Positions 13,716 through 25,840 of a stretch of 64,000 nt of DNA are shown here, piece by piece. This DNA comes from Argopecten irradians (taxonomy: Eukaryota; Mollusca; Bivalvia; Pectinida; Pectinidae). Where the stretch lies: positions 16,797,765 through 16,861,764 of the forward strand of contig NC_091137.1 in assembly GCF_041381155.1 (NCBI RefSeq), read 5' to 3'. The notes beneath the pieces were generated by a model. That model saw only the letters and a program-made list of their open reading frames with translations. It did not search any database and had not been told where the DNA came from. Made by a program: the position numbers and the translations under genes. Every line of letters begins with the position of its first letter. Within the stretch, counting starts at the first letter, position 1.

Positions 13716-15915
13716 CTATATTTCTGTTGACATGGTAGTTGTGTGGTGGTGATGTACAGCGGAAACCGTGTAAACAGACGCGCCTGCGCACATGTGCTCT
13801 ACATGCTGACTAAGTTTCAAAACGTCGTCATGTGACATTGGCGTTTTTGTTCCCCTAGCGACCCACAACATCAGCTTTGACTGAAAACAATAAAAACATA
13901 TTTTGTCATATATCTTTATTTCAAAACGTCTACAAAAGCAACTAGGTAACGTTATGTTTTTTTTGCAAACTCCAAATAAAGCTTTTCGGCATTATATTTA
14001 ATTTGTTTGTCAATAACTTAAATGTGTTTCATGTTTCTATATTATATATCAACATGCGGATGGCTTTTCACACACATTGTAGTTCATGTGACAAGTACAA
14101 AACTTAACTAAACAACACTGATTAGATTTTCGTAAAGTTGATATCCTGACACCTTATTATAATCAATACATCGATACTACATGTATATCTTCAGCAACGA
14201 TTCCAATATCGTTAATTTGTTATAATTATTTCATTAATGACGTAAAAACTTATTTTTCTTGTATTTTAAACAATTTTTCAGATATCTCAACATCGGTTTT
14301 TAATTCAACAAGCGATAAATTAGTATGCGATTATGATCACATATAACTACTTTGTGACGGTTTTTCTTTAGAATAAATAATGAGAAGTTACCTCGGCAGC
14401 CCGGAGCCCATCTTCTGTGTGAACATCTATTCCTTGATGTGAGGTTATTCTCTCGATGTAACAGTTGTTTCCCAACTTCATAACGAGGCGGTGCTGTAAA
14501 TACAATGATGATTATTGGCCATTTCATAGGTAGCCGCCATTGTAAGATTTCGCCCATAAATATTATAGATGTTACTATGAAACGTAAACGCGATATGAAT
14601 AGAACATCTTAAAGATAATGTTTCAAGTATGTTTTATTCGATGCACGTGAGTCTAATATAGACAACAACTGAGATAACATTTCTGTGGCATCTGAGGAAA
14701 TATAGTTTCTTTACACAACATTAATTTATATATGCTTGCTCATAAAAATACAACATAAGCAATAAATCTATATTTGCAATTAATATTTAATTACACTATC
14801 ATTTAATCACCTACATGTAATTGGACTGTTATTCCGTATTTCGGAAAGTCAGGATTCGAGAATGGATGGGATTTGTATGCATTGTCTCACTGAAATTCTT
14901 CAAATTGTTGTTCATTGTAAGTGTTTGATTCCATGTATCTACTACTTAATATGTTCATGCGATATTTCATGAAATTCGCTTTGATGTTTTCAGATTTGTT
15001 TGACAAGACTCACAAAAACTACACGTTTAAAACTACTAATTACCGTATGAAATAAATACAACATACTCATTTATGAACCTATATTTACATTTACTTGTAA
15101 CTTCTACTGTATAAACTAACCAAGGCAAATTGAAGGATATGACGGTATAACCGACACCCAAAAGGTGACCTTTATGACGTCACTAATGTTGACGTGGTGA
15201 CGTCAACTGATAACCGTCTAAATGGCTGTTCCATCTTGTTGATTAAATCGTCGTTGATAAACGGTTTTCATGGTCTAGCTTAAACAATGTTAATGCAGAG
15301 ATCCTAAAATGAGTTGATAATGTAAATATAAGCATTAAATTATCTTTCTATGGCATCTATGGTCTATAAAGATGCCAGAGCTTTGCAGACAATCAAAGCT
15401 CTGGCATCTATATAGACCATAGATGCCATAGGAAGATAGTTTAATACTTAAATACGTTTGCATTTCCAAAAATGACAAACATTCGGTAGGTAGCTGCCTA
15501 GATAGAGAACGGTAATATAAGGCAAGCATAAAAACGTGCTCTCGTAACACTTATCACTGTCAGATCATGTGCTTATTTACAAACATAAGTAGATTATATA
15601 TATTCTAGTTTAGCTGTTGATGTTATCCACTCAATACCTACTGTTTGGCCATCGTAGTAGAACAGTGCGGGATCAAGTTCGTTTGCTTCATGGTTGTGTT
15701 GGTGATGTGGTTTTGAGGTGGTAGTCTCGGCGTATATCTGGATACAAAATGGCGATATGTAACAACATTAATACGTCAAAAGTAAAAACATATTCAAGCT
15801 AATATCAAGATAAAATATATTGTCTGAAAATTTTGTTATTTCATTAAATATTGAGACTGAAATGCATCATAACCTGTGCAATGACACAGAGAGCAACAAA
15901 TATAACAGCCTGCAT
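13716..15915 (-). CDS. BRICHOS-like secreted histidine-rich protein, paralogue A
   Basis: Four exons: 15915-15874 (signal peptide MQAVIFVALCVIAQ), 15737-15642, 14493-14392 and 13880-13716, giving 134 aa; every intron is phase 0. The exon 2 donor is taken as GTAGGT by comparison with paralogues. The core has ALFYYD, then KLGNNCYIERI in exon 3, then HVEHMCAG in exon 4, ending in a His run (VHHHHTTT). The order Asp-Tyr, Cys-Tyr-Ile, and a second Cys about 60 residues on resembles BRICHOS domains such as those of gastrokines. That family link is my inference from memory; the gene model rests on clear paralogy with B and C. A signal peptide without a membrane anchor suggests secretion. His clusters at both ends could bind metal. 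AATAAA (minus strand) lies at 13696-13691, so the 3' UTR is very short. Confidence 0.85.
15334..15445. repeat. Near-perfect 52-bp-arm hairpin, TTAA-flanked
   Basis: Arms 15334-15385 and 15394-15445 are complementary with very few mismatches around an 8-base loop (CAGACAAT). TTAA is present at both outer ends (15335-15338 and 15441-15444), so it may be a tiny MITE. It lies in intron 2 of gene A and would be transcribed as a long hairpin. Confidence 0.8.
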
Positions 15916-15984
15916 GTTGGATTTCCAGGATAATGAGATTAGAATTCTCAGGGAATGAGATCTACAACCTGAAAAATGTGTCTA

Positions 15985-16010
15985 CCTCTATATATGGATA
16001 TAAGATAAGG
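15985..16010 (-). promoter_or_regulatory. TATA and GATA motifs of gene A
   Basis: Minus-strand CCATATATAGAGG (15996-15985) lies about 70 bp before the gene A start codon, with a GATA-type site (AGATAAGG on plus, 16003-16010) just upstream. Confidence 0.45.
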
Positions 16011-17205
16011 CGTATGGGGCGCCGTAAAGGGACACAATGTTTGAAAAAAAGTTGCAGATAACAACTATAAAAGATTTGACCTTAAGTTCCATTTCGTGAT
16101 CGTATTCCTTTTCGATGATTATAAAAAAAACCACTTTTTTCTTTAATATTTTTGTAGTTGCAGATAATTGACATATATGAAAAACATTTTCTGCAGACAA
16201 TGCCATGAATGAAAAATCTAAAAATAACAATAATCTGAATACAATGTATATCAAATAGTGTTATGTGAATTAAAAAACAGTCATACACAGCTTCATATTT
16301 TAGAAGAATTACCATTGTACAATGTAGAACACGTTCACATGTGTTCACATATACTACAAATAACGCCTACACTGGAAATGAGGACATCTGTCGATGTTTG
16401 GACTGTCTGTACTGTATTATAATCTATGCTGTGTACATTTCATTTCATTTCAAAATATTTTATTTAAAGATATAATTTTGGATCGGGCAGCAGGCAAAGG
16501 CTATATATGCCCTCTCCACATGCTTGCATGCATGTATTATACATACAATTTAGAAACATATTTTATCTTTACAAGCATATTTGCTCTGGACTGGATGCAT
16601 ATTATGATATTCAATCCTTTTTTTGATTAACAACAATCATACATATTACTGAAAACACTTACAAATAGTTAGTCACATATATAATAAGAAGAAATTACGA
16701 TGAAAAACATGCATATCTTCCTGTTGTATTAAACTTTAATTGATAACGTTCTTACTTGATTAATATTTGATTATTCAAAAGGTTCTGATTTTAACTTAAC
16801 TAAATTTTGATTATAACTTATAACTTAAAACTTAAAACTTAATCCCTCAATGTCACTCTCACTCCGGACATTCATTGTAACTGGACAGCACTAAAATGTC
16901 CATAGTGTTTTACCACTAAGTGCCTACCTAGTCACAAATATACGGAGTATGAGCAACATTGAGGAAGTAAACACACATATATACATATATGCATGTATAT
17001 TCATTTTTACATTCAATTCATATAGGGAAAGGAATTAATCAGTGTTATTTGGTTTATTCTTAACAATAGTGTTTTCATATGTCTTAGAGCCAAGTCACAT
17101 CAACATATATGATACAGTAAAGGGTAAAGTAGGAGTAAATATAGTGTCAGTGCAGTTTAATTAATCAATATGTTAATTTACTTCAAAAATAATTTTAGCT
17201 ATAAA
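16011..17205. other. Intergenic, no gene recognised
   Basis: AT-rich, with a short direct repeat ACTTAAAACTTAAAACTTAA near 16830. Open frames on both strands at 16.0-16.6 kb overlap one another and show no protein signature. Confidence 0.5.
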
Positions 17206-17209
17206 GTCT

Positions 17210-17720
17210 ACCTGTTGATTCAATGTATTTCTGAATGTATGCACACATTGCAGAATTAAGTTCATGACTGAGGTAATTGCTTCCCCTTGTTAGCAAGTTA
17301 AAATTATTTATTAGATGTAGATATATATATTTAAGTTGAGATTCAACTTAAGATTTAGTTGGATATCAATTAAAAGTTGTCTTTCGATTATAAATCTTGG
17401 GCAAAATAGAAAGAAGTGATAAATACCCTCAACAGAACTGCCACAGATACAAGAGAGTAATTATCAAAAAGATGATCTCTATATAAATCTGATTTGAATT
17501 GACTTGATTGGTTTCAAAGTTTGCATAAAATAATATTAAATAATCTAGATTCACTATATCTAAAAGCATCAGTACATAATTCATCAGCATTAGTGGATAT
17601 GGCATGAAAGACTAGCTCCCTCTTAAGTTCACCTGATGATCTCATAGCAAAATAATTACAATCGGGTCTTGTGTACTTTCTGAATAGTCGTAGGTCACCA
17701 GAAGCCTAAAAAGAGAACAT
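17210..17720 (-). mobile_element. Degraded LINE C-terminal remnant
   Basis: Minus-strand translation gives a CxCG...E..H...CP signature (CICGSSVEGIYHFFLFCPRF, about 17455-17395). This is the layout of the Cys/His motif near the end of many LINE reverse-transcriptase ORFs. Upstream, further minus-strand coding-like stretches (SGELKRELVFHAIS) are split by frame changes and stops. Strongly decayed; the clade cannot be assigned. Confidence 0.45.
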
Positions 17721-17975
17721 TTGTTTGTATGAGTACCATTTACTGAAAATCAGGTCACAGAGACCTAAAATCTGACATTTGATATAGAAGTATGGAAATC
17801 AGTAACATCTGTTCTCTTTAATTATTATTTATCAAAATCTTCAAGAGTTAATTTGTACGGCATTTGAGACATACTCGTGTTGCGTCTCCAGGGCAAATGT
17901 CTACTTGTCAGCGACGTAACAGTCGTGTGTATACATGAAGATGGGTTCCTTGTTATTATCTAATTTTATGTTGTA

Positions 17976-18296
17976 CTAACATGAGTTACCAGTCATTAAG
18001 GGGCTGGGAGTGATATTCAGATATACAGAGTAGAGGGACGGATAGCGGACACACCCTGTGTCTGGTCCCATTTCGGGGCCAACCACAGCATTACTCTGTG
18101 TGCTTGTAATAACCATGCTTACACGTACATTGTAAGTTGAAATGTATATATGCATCACAGAATAAAATAAAACGTCGACACAATATTGGAGTCCTTCGTC
18201 TTTCAAGTCTACAACTACATCGACGTGAACCTCAGTTTGGGCCATAACAAGGTGGTAACATGAACAACGGAGGGGTATCAGTTTGGGCCAACACAA
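17976..18296 (-). other. Unrecognised open reading frame of 106 codons
   Basis: Open on the minus strand. Its first 20 or so codons are simply the 46-bp minisatellite. The remainder (TEVHVDVVVDLKDEG onward) is non-repetitive with alternating hydrophobic residues and ends in NITPSPLMTGNSC. No homologue, promoter or splice partner was recognised. It may be a chance frame or an exon fragment. Confidence 0.2.
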
Positions 18297-19687
18297 GGTG
18301 GTAACATGGGCAATGGAGGGGTATCAGTTTATGCCATAACAGGGTGATTACATGGGCAATGGAGGGGTATCAGTTTGGGCCATAACAGGGTGGTAACATG
18401 AATAACGGAAGGGTATCAGCTTGGGCCAAAACAAGGTGGTAACATGGGCAATGAATGGGTATCAGTTTAAGCCATAACATGGTGGTTACATCGGCAAAGG
18501 AGGGGTATCAGTTTGGGCCATAACAGGGTGATTACATGGGCAACGGAGGGGTATCAGTTTGGGCAATAACAGGGTGATTAAATTGGCAACGGAGGGGTAT
18601 CAGTTTGGGCCATAACAGGGTGATTACATTGGCAACGGAGGGGTATCAGTTTGGGCCATAACAGGGTGATTACATGGACAACGGAGGGGTATCAGTTTGG
18701 GCAATAACAGGATGATTACATTGCAAACGGAAGGGTATCAGTTTGGGCCATAACAGGGTGATTACATGGGCAACGAAGGGGTATCAGTTTGGGCCATAAG
18801 AGGGTGATTACATGGGCAACAGAGAGGTATCAGTTTGGGCCATAACAGGGTGGTAACATGAATAACGGAAGGGTATCAGCTTGGGCCAAAACAAGGTGGT
18901 AACATGGGCAATGAATGGGTATCAGTTTAAGCCATAACATGGTGGTTACATGGGCAAAAGAGGGGTATCAGTTTGGGCCATAACAGGGTGATTACATGGG
19001 CAACTGAGGGGTATCAGTTTGGGCAATAACAGGGTGATTACATTGGCAACGGAGGGGTATCAGTTTGGGCCATAACAGGGTGATTACATGGGCAACGGAG
19101 GGGTATCAGTTTGGGCCATAACAGGGTGATTACATGGACAACGGCGGGGTATCAATTTGGGCCATAACAGGGTGATTACATGGGCAACTGAGGGGTATCA
19201 GTTTGGGCAATAACAGGGTGATTACATTGGCAACGGAGGGGTATCAGTTTGGGCCATAACAGGGTGATTACATGGGCAACGGAGGGGTATCAGTTTGGGC
19301 CATAACAGGGTGATTACATGGACAACGGCGGGGTATCAATTTGGGCAATAACAGGGTGATTACATTGGAAACGAAGGGGTATCAGTTTGGGCCGTAACAG
19401 GGTGATTACATTGGAAACGGAGGGGTATCAGTTTGGGCCATAACAGGGTGATTACATTGGCAACGGAGGGGTATCAGTTTAAGCCACAACATGGTGGTTA
19501 CATGGGCAAAGGATGGGTATCAGTTTGGGCCATAACAGGGTGAATACATGGGCAACGGAGGGGTATCAGTTTGGGCCATAACAGGGTGATTACATTGGCA
19601 ACGGAGGGGCATCAGTTTGGGTCATAACAGGGTTATTACATGGACAACGGAGGGGTATCAGTTTGGGCCATAACAGGGTGGTTACTA
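18231..19687. repeat. 46-bp minisatellite with higher-order periods
   Basis: About 31 units built on GGGGTATCAGTTTGGGCCAT followed by AACAGGGTGATTACATGGGC. Variant units recur together: the AACATGAATAACGG variant block at 18391 and 18851 (460 bp apart, ten units), and the GCAACTGAGG block at 19001 and 19185 (184 bp apart, four units). It lies between genes A and B. Confidence 0.95.
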
Positions 19688-19689
19688 GG

Positions 19690-21320
19690 GGATCGACGGG
19701 CTGATTGGCTGCTTCTTTTTCTTCATATACAATGAATAAAAAATCCGAGAATGGCGCGAAAATCCGACGTTATCATGACGTCTCAATAGTGACGTCCACG
19801 TTGCGTATTGAATAAGAAAAAGTAATCCATTGGAAAATCAGTGAAATTGACGTGTAAACGTAATTTATGTAATCAGGTAGTCTGAAATATTAATTATAAG
19901 CATTGATGTAATTATTTATTAACCTTCATCGGGTTAAGAAATACATTTTGTTTGCAAACTTTTGTGAGAATTTGCTTCGCGGATACAAACAGTTTGCAAA
20001 CAAAATTTCTTTCATACCCCTATGAAGTTAAAAAATAGTAACATCAATGCTTAAATATTTACATTTTCACTGCAGTCCCACTATGCGACCTTACCAAGCG
20101 CAGTTTTCATTCTTATAGTCATTGAACTTCAAGCGCTTATTATTATTATTGTAAAGTCATAATTGTCATGCCAGCGATCACGGAAAACGGCTGTTCAAAT
20201 GGCTGTTCCATCCATGACGATAACGAATGATGAATTTATCATAGATGCAAAAAATCCCTTTTAATTGCATCATACAATTGTAACCAAATGTAAATATTAG
20301 CAGCACGCTTCATAGAATTTGCCTCTGTCCAGTTGGCATTCATATTGGCTATGAATGCCAACTGAATGCCGTCCAATGCTTAGGTGCGTATATAGGCAAA
20401 GGAGACGTATCGAGGTTGGCGTCAAGTAATCTAATATAGGGATACAAGCAACTTGGGGTCACGGACATATGAAAAGTTAGCCGAAACATTAACTTTCTTT
20501 CTCCACCCATGATAACATCGGTGGTGGAGTGGGTGTAAAGTTAAATGGAAATATAATAATTATTCATGTTGGTCCAAGTGTAATAATGGAGAAGTTGTTT
20601 TTACAGATTTGTCGAAGGAATCGTATATTCAATATGAAGGTATTTTGTGAGAAGTAAGAAATCATGGACAATATTTGTCACAGTGTTCAATTTTTTAAGC
20701 TGACGTAAAGTCAGATCCTAATAATTCTGCTGCAACCAAACTTGTTTCTCTCCTTTAATAGCGTCAGTGCTACATGTATGTTCTGACAGCACCGTAGACC
20801 ATACTGGTCTGGCAACAATCACTTTATAAACTGAAATCAGGTGTAATATTTGCCATTCAAACTGTAGTTGGTTAAGACGAAACTACCAATTAATCTGGGT
20901 TCTTTCCTTTAGTTGCATCAGGAATTCTTATAGTTGTCAATCATGAAGCTGTTTTGGTTATTTTGTTTTTATTATTATTTCAAACTTATCTTAGTGATTC
21001 ATTGATACTGTGTTTAAATGTTTATACACTTCATATTACGTCGCAATATCCAGGTTAGATACGTGACTTCCCATTGGCTCAATATCTGGGCGTCTTTATT
21101 AAAGACACTAAGTCTGACATGTTTATACACTTTTAAGAAAAATATCTATTTTCTAAATTTCCTGAAATGCGTGCTTTCGTCATATGACGGCTTAGGCAAG
21201 AATGATTTCAGACCTCCACCAATGGGTCACATCTTAATTATGTTTTTTTTCTGTTATAATTATGTTCATTTTCTATAGGTCGTATTGGTGTATTATTACA
21301 ACACTGTATTAGCATTATAT
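19690..21320. other. Intergenic, with a hairpin repeat
   Basis: Contains an inverted repeat at about 19921-20036 (AAGAAATACATTTTGTTTGC on the left, GCAAACAAAATTTCTTTCAT on the right). A short shared phrase, GGCTGTTCCATC, also occurs near 15220, pointing to a dispersed repeat. No gene is supported. Confidence 0.55.
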
Positions 21321-21328
21321 AACTTTAT

Positions 21329-23871
21329 TCAAACAATTGGAGCCATAGTCGTGGTATGATAATGATGAAGAGGTGACACGACGTAAACTGGCAGTCCTGA
21401 GCACATGGTTTCCACGTGTACACTCAAAGCCTTGACGTCATTGTGGTTCATTAGTGTATGGTTTCCCTTGGCAACTAGGATCATGAGGCTATCCTGGAAG
21501 CGACACAATTATAGTTTTGTATTTATTTTGAATTCAACTGCGGTTTGATATGTATTAAACCTTAAGATCACGCTCTTTTATTCACTATGTAGTCAGGAAT
21601 TTCAAAACATTTTCTTAATTCTAACGATATTAAATTGCTATAACATCTTAAAATGCCGCTGACTTTGCTTGTCATCAATCAATTGTAAATCAATTGTAGA
21701 CTGGCCAATCATTTTAGATGGTGTTGCATCTTTAGTTTGTCGTCATATTTAGCGTTAGAAACTTATTAATGATAAGTGATAAACTATATATAGTAATGGC
21801 TCGCAGACCATTCCGTTAACCTATACTTACCTACCTCTAACTTCAGAGACCCACTGACCATTCCGTTAATACCCTATAGTTACATACCTCTAACTTCAGA
21901 GACCCACTGACCATTCCGTTAATAACCTATAATTACATACCTTTAACTTCAGACCCACTGGCCATTCCGTTAATACCTTATACCTTATAGTTACCTACCT
22001 CTAACTTCAGAGACTCACAGACCATTCCGTTAATACCCTATAGTTACATACCTCTTACTTCAGAGACTCACAGACCATTCCGTTAATAACCTATAATTAC
22101 ATACCTTTAACTTCAGAGACTCACAGACCATTCCGTTAATACCCTATAGTAACATACCTCTAACTTCAGAGACTCACAGACCATTCCGTTAATACCTTAT
22201 AGTTACATACCTCTAACTTCAGAGACTCACAGACCATTCCGTTAATACCCTATAGTTACATACCTCTAACTTCAGAGACTCACAGACCATTCCGTTAATA
22301 CCCTATAGTTACATACCTCTAACTTCAGAGACTCACAGACCATTCCGTTAATACCCTATAGTAACATACTTCTAACTTCAGAGACTCACAGACCATTCCG
22401 TTAATACCCTATAGTTACATACCTCTAACTTCAGAGACTCACAGACCATTCCGTTAATACCCTATAGTAACATACCTCTTACTTCAGAGACTCACAGACC
22501 ATTCCATTAATACCCTATAGTTACCTACCTCTAACTTCAGAGACTCACAAACCACTCCGTTAATACCCTATAGTAACATACTTCTAACTTCAGAGACTCA
22601 CAGACCATTCCGTTAATACCCTATAGTTACATACCTCTAACTTCAGAGACTCACAGACCATTCCGTTAATACCCTATAGTAACATACCTCTAACTTCAGA
22701 AGTCCAGCCTCTGTGTGTACCTGCGGTCTAGATGACACTCTCAGTTTCTGTATATAACATTGGTGTCCCCTTTTCATCACCATTTCATGCTGTCAACACA
22801 ATAATGCGCCATTTAAACGATAATCAGACATTAAGATTAATAGAAGTAGATTATGCATGATAATTATTTTGCGGTTACCGTCTTTTAGTGTTGTAGTATA
22901 GGTATTCTTTTCCATAATGCCGTTTTTGCATATTACATTATCTGCCTTCTGATGGATTGTATTGATTATAACTTCATCACCTTTATAAAAATGGGCCTGT
23001 CTAGGTTAGTATGAGAGGAACGACATTAACAAACACATGAGCTACTTGTAACGGTATGTAACTCTATCATATATACTAATTTAGAATTGATAATACTTAT
23101 ACTTATTGATATATGAATAAGTCAATTTTTTTCCAGATATGGTTCCGGGACAAAAGAAAAGTGATAAACACGTCCAAGTCACACAATTAATGTCTGGTTT
23201 ATGGTCGAGTAAGTCTGGCTATCACTAAAGGAGAATACGATACAAAAGTTCTGATAATATCGACATTTTATGATGATCTGCACGTATATACATACCGATA
23301 GAGCGTCATAATAAAACAATGCCTGATCAAACTCGTTTGATTCGTGGATATGGGGACGGTGTGTCGATGGTATTGTAGTCATGGTATATATCTGTAATCA
23401 AATAACATTGTCTAAAGAAGGCATATTAACATTGCTGTCACATGAATTTGGTAAGAGAGCACCTGCTATCTGTCACCAATCTCCATTAATTCAAAATTGA
23501 TGTTTTCTAGAAGTGTTAATTTTTTGTTATCATGTGTATTAAAACGTATTATAATATACAATGTAGGAATTAAATCATAAAAACAACAGTTGTGTACTAA
23601 ATAATGTAAAATGTCATCAAACCCTAAATTGATTCTCGTCACACAGCAGCTCCACGTTAGATGAATGTGAAATACTTTTTACCATTTATATAACACATTT
23701 AATCAAAATAACATCAAAAGCACGCATTTCAGAAAATGTAGAAGATAAATCACCAATGTGTATCAAACTTTTTTTTTCGTTGTCATTTGACATTGTCTAC
23801 TTTCTTTAAACGACTGATTTAACACTTACCTGCCCAATCAGGCACAAGGCTACGGCTAACGCACAGTACAT
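21329..23871 (-). CDS. BRICHOS-like secreted histidine-rich protein, paralogue B
   Basis: Four exons: 23871-23830 (signal peptide MYCALAVALCLIGQ), 23391-23296, 22789-22688 and 21493-21329, giving 134 aa. Exon lengths 42, 96, 102 and 165 equal those of paralogue A, and all introns are phase 0. Core motifs are HESNEFDQALFYYDALS, KRGHQCYIQKLR, RPQVHTEAGLLKLE and SVHVETMCSGLPVYVV. The last has the Cys-x-Gly-x-Pro-x-Tyr flavour of the BRICHOS end. The tail PLHHYHTTT is histidine-rich. Likely secreted. Minus-strand AATAAA (21329-21324) overlaps the TGA stop by one base. Intron 3 is filled by a 53-bp array copied from the exon 3 donor. The BRICHOS label is inference; the exon model is well supported by A and C. 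Confidence 0.87.
21797..22700. repeat. 53-bp minisatellite made of the gene B exon 3 donor junction
   Basis: About 17 units of 53 bp built on CAGACCATTCCGTTAATACC and ACATACCTCTAACTTCAG. On the minus strand each unit reads CTGAAGTTAGAG then GTATGT, the last 12 bases of exon 3 followed by its splice donor. The rightmost unit is the real exon end (22688). Confidence 0.93.
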
Positions 23872-23916
23872 GTTGGTAAGGACTGGCTGGGTTATGTCTC
23901 CACATACTGTCTCACA

Positions 23917-23925
23917 CTTATATAC
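23917..23925 (-). promoter_or_regulatory. TATA box of gene B
   Basis: Minus-strand GTATATAAG about 46 bp before the start codon at 23871, predicting a leader of only about 20 bp. Confidence 0.55.
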
Positions 23926-24430
23926 AACAACACCGCAAGGTTCTTAGGGCAAACTTGATAAAAAGTCGCACATGTAGTTCCAATCTACAGATGGTGACAA
24001 TTGTTATATGTTGTTTAACCGATTTGATACAATTAGGTCCGATAAAGTAATCGATAGGAAGTAATAATTTAAATCACAGGTTTGTCTTAAGCTAACATTT
24101 TCTTTTCTTTGTTTTTCATTATCTGTATCACATAACACGTGCGTGAACAATTTTAACATTACACGAAAATATCAGACAGTTCAACAAATAAATTAACAAA
24201 TAATTTTAGAATTTTGTTATGTATGAGACTAATTACATGTAGTTATTAAATAAGGGAGATAACTCCTATAGCTAAATGTATATTACATGTATCAATATAC
24301 ATTCTATAAAGGTCATATCATTAATTTAGGTTATAGAACATACATGTTTGTTAACATGTTGATTATAAGTAGGGATCTAGAATGATCTATTTCCATCACG
24401 TTCTGTGTGTTTATTTGTTTACTGTGTAAG
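23926..24430. other. Intergenic, no gene recognised
   Basis: AT-rich flank upstream of gene B. No coding or repeat signature was seen. Confidence 0.45.
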
Positions 24431-24590
24431 GGGCCGCGGTGGCCGAGTGGTTAAGATGTCTCGACATATTACCCCCGGGACCCTTTTGACGGAAAAAATA
24501 AAGTTATTTTTATCCTTAAAAAAAGATGTATCGGCATATTACCACAAGCCCTCCACCTCTGGGTCACGGGTTCGAGTCCCATTAAATTAA
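24431..24590 (+). mobile_element. tRNA-derived SINE head with an internal insertion
   Basis: Begins with the SINE head GGGGCCGCGGTGGCCGAGTG (A box) and keeps the B box GGGTTCGAGTCCC. About 65 bp of unrelated sequence (CCCCGGGACCC ... TCCTTAAAAAAAGATG) sits between them, with a duplicated AAGATGT.TCG phrase at its edges. The 3' body is missing. Confidence 0.75.
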
Positions 24591-24940
24591 ATTGTGTTTG
24601 GAATTTAGCTGCTGGTTTCTCATTTCTGTTATTCTTGGTCGTAACAACATCTAAAAATTGACACAACATATACATAGGTGTACATACAGTCAAGAAATAG
24701 TCGGATTTCTCGTAGAAATTCCTGACCTTGCACTTGCGCTCACGAAACACTCCTGCCACAAACATTTTACATAAATAATATCCTTTTAAGCACAGACGTC
24801 GACCAAGATCAGTTTTGTTGTCTTTTTTTTTTTAAATTTCTTGCCAAATGTTGCGAATTCTAATACCAGTTAACATTTTTATACCGATTATCACAATACA
24901 CTATCAGGTTTTTGACTATTTCAAATTCAAGCAATATCAA
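24591..24940. other. No gene recognised
   Basis: AT-rich. The minus-strand open stretch 24765-24469 runs into the SINE head and is not supported as a gene. Confidence 0.4.
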
Positions 24941-25062
24941 AGAAACACAATTTAACAAAGGATGGCAATTTATTGATTATTACTCGTGCCCTATCCGGGT
25001 CTCAATCTGACGATCTACAACACCCCATCGCCTAGCCAAACATACCTGCCGCGCCACATACA
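24941..25062 (-). mobile_element. Second tRNA-like SINE family, copy 1
   Basis: Minus strand: TGTTTGGCTAGGCGATGGGG (A-box-like), then GATCGTCAGATTGAGACC (B-box-like), CCGGATAGGGCACGAGT, and a tail TTTGTTAAATTGTGTTTCTT. The second copy, at 37.9 kb, has the better-preserved B box. Confidence 0.6.
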
Positions 25063-25575
25063 CGTCCCCAAAAAAGGACGTTTCAATATAATGACGAAGT
25101 GGTAGTCGATTCGATATGACAACATGATCACTGTGAAAATTGTCCATTTAATGTTTTTATTTGAATTCCTGGATCGCATTATTTATACATACATGGATAC
25201 GAATTGCACACATTTTATATGAAATTAAAGCAATATTAACATTAAACCTCCTTTTTTTCGGACATTCTAAAAAGATGTACGTATTTCCCACGAGGTATAG
25301 ATACACCTAATATCGAGGTTACTTGTGCATATCATGATTGTCCTGCAGGTAGGGTATTGGAATTGTACCTGCTGGCCCTATTGCATAATCTTAAATGGAG
25401 ACCTAATTTAGAAATCTTATCTTTTCTCGTCTTCCTAACTAACTTATTTTTTCTAATGTCTCCGTTGACACCGCGTCACTTTTGGCCTTCTGTTGACCGC
25501 TAGCCCCTGTGAGGAAGGCTATGGATTCTGTCCCCTAGCCGAGACCAGCCAAAATCTATAAAAATGGTAATTTCT
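25063..25575. other. Intergenic, no gene recognised
   Basis: No coding signature was seen. The stretch just before 25576 may belong to the dispersed repeat that follows. Confidence 0.4.
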
Positions 25576-25840
25576 GCTCTTGGACGACTGGTTTGCCTGT
25601 TGTCAGTATAATGTGACGGGTGGGGTAAAATTGCTTGATGTCTTCGGCGGCATGCATCAGTAATATAGCACTATAAAAAGGCAAGAGTTCCACTATACGA
25701 GAAGAAACAACATGAATATACCGCAGTCTTCCACAACACACACCCGCACTACATACACGCAATATCACATACATAGGAGGCCATCGTTACATGATCCTGG
25801 CTGTTAGTATAGGACGTTAAGTTAGTCGAACAAACAAACA
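25576..25840 (+). mobile_element. Dispersed repeat S, copy 1
   Basis: Shares GACGACTGGTT, GATGTCTTCGGCGGCATGC, ATATAGCACTATAAAAAGGC and TTCCACTATAC with the copy at 56.6 kb. It ends in the SINE-like tail TACATGATCCTGGCTGTTAG ... GGACGTTAA. Non-coding; probably retroposed using the same LINE machinery as the SINE. Confidence 0.7.

Noticed and set aside
24431-24590. Possible tRNA gene
   Set aside because: It has tRNA-like A and B boxes, but they are separated by an insert, no cloverleaf closes, and the same head occurs in SINE copies elsewhere.
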